Positions 52,901 to 57,458 of a stretch of DNA of 57,458 nt are shown here, piece after piece. This DNA comes from Planctomycetota bacterium (GTDB lineage Bacteria > Planctomycetota > UBA1135 > GCA-002686595), in the NCBI GenBank assembly GCA_014238415.1, contig JABABA010000015.1:1-57458 (forward strand), read 5' to 3'. A model generated the notes under the pieces. That model searched no databases, had not been told where the DNA came from, and saw nothing but the letters and a program-made list of their open reading frames with translations. Position 1 is the first letter of the stretch, and every line of letters starts with the position of its first letter. The position numbers and the translations under genes were made by a program.

Positions 52901-53776
52901 GCCGGCCTGCTCGACCAGATTCTGAATCCATCAAAGGCTGTGGCTATCGGATATGAAACGCAAATCGTCGCCACCACAGACGGCGCGATCCTCTCGGGCT
53001 ATTTGTTGGCCAAGGACGAGCACGGCCTGGTCCTCAAGACAAGCAACGGCGAGCGCATCGCCATTGACACGGACGAGATCGAGGCTACACGCATGTCGCC
53101 GGTGTCCTTGATGCCCGAAGGCATCGCCCTGGGCCTTACGCCCCAGGACCTGGCGGACCTGGTGGCCTATCTTTCCACAGGGCCCGACCTTGGCCGCCGA
53201 CTGGGGGAGCCCATCGAACTCTACAACGGCAAGAATTTCGACGGACTCGTACGTTTCCTGCCCAAGGGTCAGGACCCGGACGCCACCTGGAGCATCGACA
53301 ACGGAATCCTCCAGTGCACCGGTTCCCCCGCAGGCTACCTGCGCACTGAAGGGTCCTACGAAGACTACGAATTGGAAGTGGAGTGGCGCTTTGATCCCAC
53401 CAAGGGCGCCGGCAACTCGGGCGTGCTCCTGCGCGCCAACGGCCCGGACAAGGTCTGGCCACGCTCCATAGAAGCCCAACTGCATTCGGGCAATGCAGGG
53501 GACATCTGGAACATTGGCAATATGCAAATGACCGCGAACAAGTCGCGCACCAAAGGGCGCCGGACCATCAAGGCACATGGACCCGCAGAACGCCCCATGG
53601 GTGCTTGGAACCACTACCGCATCGTGATGGATGGTCCCCTGATGGAACTCTGGGTCAATGGCATCCTTCAAAACGACGCAGTGGACTGCGAAGCCATCTC
53701 GGGTCCCGTCTGCCTGCAATCAGAAGGGGCCTGGATCGAATTCCGGCGCTTCGCCCTGCGTCCGATCCTGCGCTAG
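49943..53776 (+). CDS. Secreted fusion: dehydrogenase propeller + HEAT repeats + NPCBM + cytochrome c + DUF1080 (3-keto-disaccharide hydrolase type)
   Basis: 1277 residues with an N-terminal signal. Domains: membrane-bound-dehydrogenase-type propeller 25-440 (WVTEAINY, YDHDHGLHS, VIVADWYDPG); HEAT-like helices 460-690; NPCBM/Ig-like sheet 705-850 (GLGTHAPS); a c-type cytochrome about 940-1082 with the haem motif C960-S-A-C963-H964 and a likely axial Met at VSLMPEG (M1057); and a DUF1080 domain 1088-1275 (ELYNGKNFDGL, GNSGVLLR, SIEAQLHSG). All keep their key motifs. DUF1080 proteins include 3-keto-2-hydroxy-glucal hydratases and 3-keto-disaccharide hydrolases. Oxidation, electron transfer and hydration in one chain is inference. 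Confidence 0.9.
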   Translation: MAGMLFSLLLLAPCSSSPLLTSPPQDLTEHFVAPQGARVTLWAESPQVYNPTAIDIDAEGRVWVTEAINYRRWGGRNKGFEIPGGDRVVVLQDTDGDGAADKSTVFAQDTDLVAPLGIAVVGDWIYVSCSPNLFRYRDKDGDLVADERELVLTGFGGYDHDHGLHSVVPGDDGYLYLSVGNAGPHRVDGPDGFKLRSGSIYTGGTPYNGKNTPGLISSDGEVWTAGLNLRLRPDGSGLEVLAHNFRNQYEVTRDAFGATYSADNDDDGNRGCRTVWAPEGGNLGYFGFEGRSTWRADQRPWQETWTAHWHQDDPGVFPAGAPTGAGGPTGCALLEGTSGVLAELNGSVLNCDAGAGVVYAHHTHVEGAAIGLTGSVFLGRTKTSGRTADDGQGVWFRPSDVCVAPDGSVIVADWYDPGVGGHGMGDRETYGRLLRVSDPEQHGDLSRNASEVLWDSPNIAMRMKARQESGKLMAQWISQAKGDNPRRAARALAMLSGSNHGTAATRIALTHPHERVRAAALRLMHGTQGARSLLTVSETLVNDPSPLVRALALRLLRTVDADAKHDLLLGLTLRGPVADRTYLESIGLGARGDELALFQALVQWNKDGSPIPTLLRKVTWRLQLEEALPLFDSWARDESLTVDARLEAIDGIAWLKSAAAADAMFALAHTGSGATRTRARQWLDLRAGNLWREHGLAQKGPAHMPDSSTSAVKIDRPTDLVPIQVDVRGSGQLWLQTSDAGDGDGCDWADWIEVAFVNAAGERTPLSELGWTHESTGWGQSRFGKSAGGGALAVGEKVFADGLGTHAPSLHGFDIPDDAVLFTGFAGPDAGGTSQGCGSTIVFNVLLVEREIQQGFGSLRVLALDANGGTKRTDAIRALAQLPSQALWVAEQAQNWDRTLRAVALEGLEQNPDLGVRALARGVFQPIDASAPAVRPEELLALDASPLRGRQIFRSTSAQCSACHALGGYGQDIGPNLSTIHSKYDRAGLLDQILNPSKAVAIGYETQIVATTDGAILSGYLLAKDEHGLVLKTSNGERIAIDTDEIEATRMSPVSLMPEGIALGLTPQDLADLVAYLSTGPDLGRRLGEPIELYNGKNFDGLVRFLPKGQDPDATWSIDNGILQCTGSPAGYLRTEGSYEDYELEVEWRFDPTKGAGNSGVLLRANGPDKVWPRSIEAQLHSGNAGDIWNIGNMQMTANKSRTKGRRTIKAHGPAERPMGAWNHYRIVMDGPLMELWVNGILQNDAVDCEAISGPVCLQSEGAWIEFRRFALRPILR

Positions 53777-53782
53777 AACGCC

Positions 53783-54127
53783 ATGCAGTCCGAGCCCCAA
53801 CCCAAGGTCAATCCCCCCGCCGCAGGGCCGCGCATTGGATTGGCGCTGATCCTGTTTCTGCTCGGCGCGGCCCTCGCCGTAAGGGACCTGAGCACCTCGA
53901 ACCGCCCCCACGAACTGACCGCGGCACCCTATGTGACCGTGCTGTTCACTGTGAGTTCCATACTCTCAATGCGCGGCTGGTTTCTGGTTGCACGCTCCAG
54001 GAAAGCAAAAGCAGATGCATCTCTGCTTACAACAGTGCTGCTCCTGTTTCTCGGATGCTTCATCCTGGTGAATTTGTTCCTGCTTTTATCCGCGGCCAGT
54101 ACAGCAGTAACCGTGATAATTGGCTGA
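53783..54127 (+). CDS. Three-helix membrane protein, unknown
   Basis: A 114-residue protein. Hydrophobic stretches are GLALILFLLGAALAV (about 19-33), a second near 50-72, and TVLLLFLGCFILVNLFLLLSAA (about 84-105); a Pro/Gln-rich N-terminus precedes them. No family is recognised. It starts six bases after the fusion protein gene stop and may share its transcript. Confidence 0.6.
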   Translation: MQSEPQPKVNPPAAGPRIGLALILFLLGAALAVRDLSTSNRPHELTAAPYVTVLFTVSSILSMRGWFLVARSRKAKADASLLTTVLLLFLGCFILVNLFLLLSAASTAVTVIIG

Positions 54128-54156
54128 CCCCGCAAGAAGAGTAGAATCTTGAACTC

Positions 54157-54624
54157 ATGCTAGAAATCCGAGCCAAGAACCTATTTTCCAGCCACTATGA
54201 AATTCTGGATGCGGGTCAAATGCTCACCACTGTGAACATCCGATGGTGGCGCGAGGCCGGCAAATTCAAGCTGGACGGAGAGCAATACACGGTCGGCCGC
54301 CGGGGACTTGCCAGCGGCTTGTTCTATGTAGAACAGGCTGGGGAACAACTCGCCAGCGCTGATAAGCCCAGCGCCTTCTTCAACCGCTATACGGTCCATT
54401 ACAATAACCAGGAATATGAGCTGTCACGACGGTCGTTCTTCGGGCGTGCTTTCGACTTGAAGCTCAATGACTTCCCGGTGGGAACCATGAAACCCACTTC
54501 CATCTTCACGCGCTCTGCGAAAGTCCAGCTGCCTAGTGAGATCCCCGCTCCCGTGCAGGTATTCATCATCTGGCTGGTGCTCGTGATCTGGAAGCGAATG
54601 CAGCAAAGCCAGGGGGGCAGCTGA
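54157..54624 (+). CDS. Beta-rich protein with C-terminal membrane helix, unknown
   Basis: 155 residues. Alternating polar/hydrophobic strands (HYEILDAGQMLTTVNIRWW, KFKLDGEQYTVGRR, YELSRRSF) recall LURP-one/tubby-C2-like sheets, and one C-terminal helix (QVFIIWLVLVIW) anchors it. The similarity is by pattern only. It is 29 bases after the three-helix membrane protein gene. Confidence 0.55.
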   Translation: MLEIRAKNLFSSHYEILDAGQMLTTVNIRWWREAGKFKLDGEQYTVGRRGLASGLFYVEQAGEQLASADKPSAFFNRYTVHYNNQEYELSRRSFFGRAFDLKLNDFPVGTMKPTSIFTRSAKVQLPSEIPAPVQVFIIWLVLVIWKRMQQSQGGS

Positions 54625-54650
54625 TTGCTCGGATCAGGCCTGCTTGGCGT

Positions 54651-55871
54651 TCACTCTATCCAGCTCATGGTGCCCGTGCCTGCATCGCCCCCGTTGAGCA
54701 GGACCCGCAAGCTGGTTTTAGTCAGCGCTTCTGAAACAGTAAAGGTGAACTCAACCGTAGGGCTTGCCTTGGTCAAAGTGGTCGCTTGAACCAAATCGAT
54801 CTGCACCTTGCCGTCGCTCAGGAGTTGAGCACCGGTGATCATGAGTTGCTTGCCCCTGGTGCGGTTGAGGCGAAGGCGATAGCTACCCGGTTCGAGATCT
54901 TGGGGGGCATCTTCAATGACCCAATAGGTACCCGCCTTGACCGGATGCCGCTTGCTCCAACCCAAAGACAGAGACGGGCCGCCATATAAGGAAAGGTAGA
55001 GCCGCCTGCCCGCGATCCCGCAGACAGAATTGGAATCTGCCTGCGCAGCCGCCTGAAAATGGAGTGCAGCCTGCTCAGCGTGACCTTCCCAACGACGATA
55101 AGCGCTGCCAAGGGCCAGATGAATCACGCAGCGCTGTTCGGATGTGTAGGCGTTGTTGGCCAACATGCCCTTGAGGCGCTGCTCGGCCTCATCGCCCTTG
55201 CCGGCCTTGGCTTCGTCAGTGGCCTGCTTGACGAGTGTTGTCCACTTGGGGAATGAAAGCCTTGCATAGTTGCCGGCTTCATCAGAAGGGTCGAGCCGTT
55301 TGATGTCCTCAAGCAAGGTGGCGCTACGCTCCAGGCCAAGAGTCGCGCGAGCCACGACCCCCTTCAACTCTGCAGCTTTGTCACCGACTGCACTGGCCCG
55401 AGCGATCGCATTGGTAAGTACTTTCCACCGCGCACAGGTCTCACCAAAAGTGATCAAGGTCCGCTTTGCGGCAGCAAGATCTTTAGGCAGATCCGTGCCC
55501 TGACAAGTACCAACCAGAACCCCCTCCGCGCTGTAAGCCAATACGGCCGGATAAGTCTGAAGCCCGCTACCCTTCTTGACCCAGCCTTTATTACGCGCAT
55601 CAGCGGCGGTCTTGGCGGCTCCGTCACGCACCTGAAGAATGTCCACATCCGCAAGAACACCCTTCATTTCCTCACCAAACGTCTTCTCTTGCCAGACCTC
55701 ACCAAACAAACGCTCACCAAAAGGATGCCAATCTGACCCATGTACCAGGACAAACAACAAGGAGTCATGCTCGATGGAAAGCGCACGGCCGGAAGAGAAG
55801 GAACGGGGCTGATCCGCTTGACCACCAGCCAGGCTCAGCGCCATCAAAGCGAAGATTGAGGGAAAAGCCAT
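54651..55871 (-). CDS. Exported protein with thioredoxin-like N-terminal domain, unknown
   Basis: A 406-residue protein with a signal peptide (SIFALMALSLAGG). Residues 30-135 (LLFVLVHGSDWHPFGERLF, DVDILQVRDG, TYPAVLAYSAEG) look thioredoxin-like but lack a CxxC, so redox activity is unlikely. The middle is helical (TPR-like), and the end is beta-rich (YRLRLNRTRGKQLMITGAQ, VEFTFTVSEALTKTSLRVLLNGGD). It starts three bases after the upstream transglutaminase-like gene stop and is surely co-transcribed. Confidence 0.7.
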   Translation of the reverse strand: MAFPSIFALMALSLAGGQADQPRSFSSGRALSIEHDSLLFVLVHGSDWHPFGERLFGEVWQEKTFGEEMKGVLADVDILQVRDGAAKTAADARNKGWVKKGSGLQTYPAVLAYSAEGVLVGTCQGTDLPKDLAAAKRTLITFGETCARWKVLTNAIARASAVGDKAAELKGVVARATLGLERSATLLEDIKRLDPSDEAGNYARLSFPKWTTLVKQATDEAKAGKGDEAEQRLKGMLANNAYTSEQRCVIHLALGSAYRRWEGHAEQAALHFQAAAQADSNSVCGIAGRRLYLSLYGGPSLSLGWSKRHPVKAGTYWVIEDAPQDLEPGSYRLRLNRTRGKQLMITGAQLLSDGKVQIDLVQATTLTKASPTVEFTFTVSEALTKTSLRVLLNGGDAGTGTMSWIE

Positions 55872-55874
55872 GGA

Positions 55875-57458
55875 TCAACTCCTGCGGTGCCCCCAAACCA
55901 GAAATCGTCGCACATGCAAGCAATTTGTGTCCTTGGCCATGCGCACCCAAAGTGCGCGATGATACTTGCCTTCAAGATCGAGGCGGTAGAATCGCTTGTT
56001 GCCTTCAAGGGACCCGATCTGCTCCCAAGATTCTCCATCGGTACTGATCTCAATTCTGCTATCTGTTGCACGCCAACTCTGACCGCCCTTGAGGTTTTGA
56101 ATCACGATCCCAGTGATTTCCGTGTGATGCTCGAGACGGACAGCAATAAATGAGGCACCGTTGTTCGTGTGACAGCGACCGCCATGCTCCCCAAGAATGC
56201 CCCAGTGGTTCTCTGGAGAATCCCAACGATTGCCTCGCCCCGACACCTGCAGCAGGCCACCCGCTGAAACCAGATCCCCAGGGAAAGGTTCGATGCCTTT
56301 CATTGACAAGGGCTCGGAGAGGCTGGAAGCCTGCTTACCAATTGCTTGAAAGGTATCCACATCACCGCGCTCCGCAGCATCTAGCATGGCAGTTCGGGCT
56401 AGTTGCTTGAGGGCAGACTGGGCACCATCCCTGCCGCTCCCCGAAGCCTTGAGAATCAGCCCTAGAGTATCCCGCCCTTCTTCAGAATCGGGGCTGTACT
56501 TGGCAAGCAACCAAACCACGAGAGGAGGTCCGAAGTCCGGGGACTCGATCAACCGCTCAGACATTACACGCACAAGCTTGCGCTGGTCATCTTCACCAAG
56601 TTGCTTGAACATCCAATTCCAAGCACCCTCAATGTTCCAGCGACCTCCACCCCAGTTCTGTAGGTTGCGAACCCACCTAAGCAGAACTCGTAGCTTCTCT
56701 GCATCGTCCATCTCCGCCAGGAGTCGCGGATAGACGCGTTTTGAAAGTACAGTCCAGGCCGGCTCTTCGTGACCCTTCAGACCAACGAGCAAGGCTGTCT
56801 GGTAGTCGCGCCACCAATTAGCATCTCGGTCCGTGCGCTCTCCAAAAGCCGCCCACTCCACCCACAGGCCATAGTGCAGCCCATGAGCATTCAGAGCTTG
56901 CCGCCAACAATCAGCGGCTTGCTCAAGATCGCCATCCATTTCAAGAGCGAACGCTTTGCGTGATAGATCTCCTGATTTCGCCACTCGCTCTGGATCACTG
57001 AAACAGGCCTCAGTCAACATCAAGTTCTGCCAGGTCGCCTCGAAGAGGCTCGTATGCATGCTACGTTTCCAGGAGAGTGAATAGGCAGGCTTCCACTCAT
57101 CATCGCTGATCTTGACTGTATAGGCGCAGTGGCCAGGTTCACCCATGGTGGATGCAGGTATCCCGTTGGCAATGGCAGCGGAAGCGCCCAGATTCGAGAG
57201 GGCGCCGCATACGCCGCCCACATCAATCACCATCTCTGGCATTGCTGCATAGGACCCATTGAAGGGCATGTAGTAATCCGGACGCTGTACGCTGTCCGCG
57301 AGACAGTTATAGGAACGATAGGGAGCTTGCCAACAGGCTTTGACATAGTCCGGGCGGGGCCAACAAATCCGGTCGCGCAAATAGACCAGGGACTCGGCCC
57401 CTCCCATACTTCCCCACTGAGGCCCCCGAGCCAGAAAGCGTCGTTCCCAGGTAGCAAG
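55875..57458 (-). CDS. Transglutaminase-like protein with discoidin (F5/8 C) domain, 5' end outside window
   Basis: The frame is open to the right edge (527 residues visible), so the N-terminus is missing. GGVCGALSNLGAS (visible C84) and GEPGHCAYTV (H110) form a transglutaminase-like Cys-His pair. A helical middle follows, then a C-terminal discoidin/F5-8-type domain (ITGIVIQNLKGGQSWRATDS, ISTDGESWEQIG, ALWVRMAKDT). A role in remodelling surface protein or peptide cross-links is possible but not shown. It is co-oriented with the next gene at a three-base gap. Confidence 0.7.
   Translation of the reverse strand, partial: LATWERRFLARGPQWGSMGGAESLVYLRDRICWPRPDYVKACWQAPYRSYNCLADSVQRPDYYMPFNGSYAAMPEMVIDVGGVCGALSNLGASAAIANGIPASTMGEPGHCAYTVKISDDEWKPAYSLSWKRSMHTSLFEATWQNLMLTEACFSDPERVAKSGDLSRKAFALEMDGDLEQAADCWRQALNAHGLHYGLWVEWAAFGERTDRDANWWRDYQTALLVGLKGHEEPAWTVLSKRVYPRLLAEMDDAEKLRVLLRWVRNLQNWGGGRWNIEGAWNWMFKQLGEDDQRKLVRVMSERLIESPDFGPPLVVWLLAKYSPDSEEGRDTLGLILKASGSGRDGAQSALKQLARTAMLDAAERGDVDTFQAIGKQASSLSEPLSMKGIEPFPGDLVSAGGLLQVSGRGNRWDSPENHWGILGEHGGRCHTNNGASFIAVRLEHHTEITGIVIQNLKGGQSWRATDSRIEISTDGESWEQIGSLEGNKRFYRLDLEGKYHRALWVRMAKDTNCLHVRRFLVWGHRRS

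Overview
The window is about 57.5 kb of GC-rich chromosomal DNA, most likely from a marine-type planctomycete or close PVC relative. This rests on gene content only: several formylglycine sulfatases, a large secreted dehydrogenase/HEAT/cytochrome c/DUF1080 fusion, a Ser/Thr kinase with a long TPR tail, ECF sigma factors, and many secreted FG-GAP/VCBS-repeat proteins. No rRNA or other marker fixes the taxon. There is one tRNA gene, and no CRISPR array, integrase or transposase.

Positions 1-9.3 kb hold an ECF sigma factor coupled to a membrane anti-sigma factor (cut by the left edge), a short-chain dehydrogenase, two secreted beta-propeller proteins, a small membrane-protein gene with an in-frame TGA, an NAD synthase and a phosphofructokinase. 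Positions 9.3-28.6 kb hold a PhoD-like phosphoesterase, a DinB-fold protein, two sulfatases, a beta-helix protein, a 913-residue VCBS lipoprotein next to a second ECF sigma factor, a two-repeat lipoprotein, a subtilisin-like lipoprotein overlapping a PrcB-domain lipoprotein, and a kinase-TPR protein. Three secreted proteins with unrelated repeat bodies end in the same C-terminal domain.

Positions 28.8-40.2 kb look like a surface-glycan island. It begins just after tRNA-Gly(CCC) and ends at a decayed copy of the 3' half of that tRNA. On the minus strand it carries a complete CMP-pseudaminic acid pathway (pseB-pseC-pseF-pseG-pseH-pseI) plus a glycosyltransferase, with five successive ATGA overlaps. 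A methyltransferase, a GT2 enzyme, a capsule-synthesis-type protein and a sialyl/polysialyltransferase-like protein lie beside it. Positions 40.2-42.5 kb hold small accessory genes and the wreck of a secreted FAD-oxidoreductase gene.

Positions 42.6-53.8 kb form a plus-strand cluster for secreted sugar processing: Tat-exported Gfo/Idh oxidoreductase, TIM-barrel isomerase/lyase-like protein, two sulfatases, SGNH esterase, two unknown proteins, and a 1277-residue protein that fuses a dehydrogenase propeller, HEAT repeats, NPCBM, cytochrome c and DUF1080. Gfo/Idh, TIM-barrel and DUF1080 proteins are the families of the 3-keto-glycoside cleavage route, so I infer an extracytoplasmic oxidation-elimination-hydration pathway for sulfated glycans. 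The right end holds two small membrane proteins and a minus-strand pair, the upstream member (transglutaminase-like plus discoidin) cut by the window edge.

The most unusual sequence-level signal is at 4842-5192. One coherent small membrane-protein frame is interrupted by a TGA that creates a C-x-x-(TGA) motif. A hairpin with a GGTC loop and one unpaired T starts 14 nt downstream, which resembles a bacterial SECIS element. It is either an undescribed selenoprotein or a nonsense-mutated gene.
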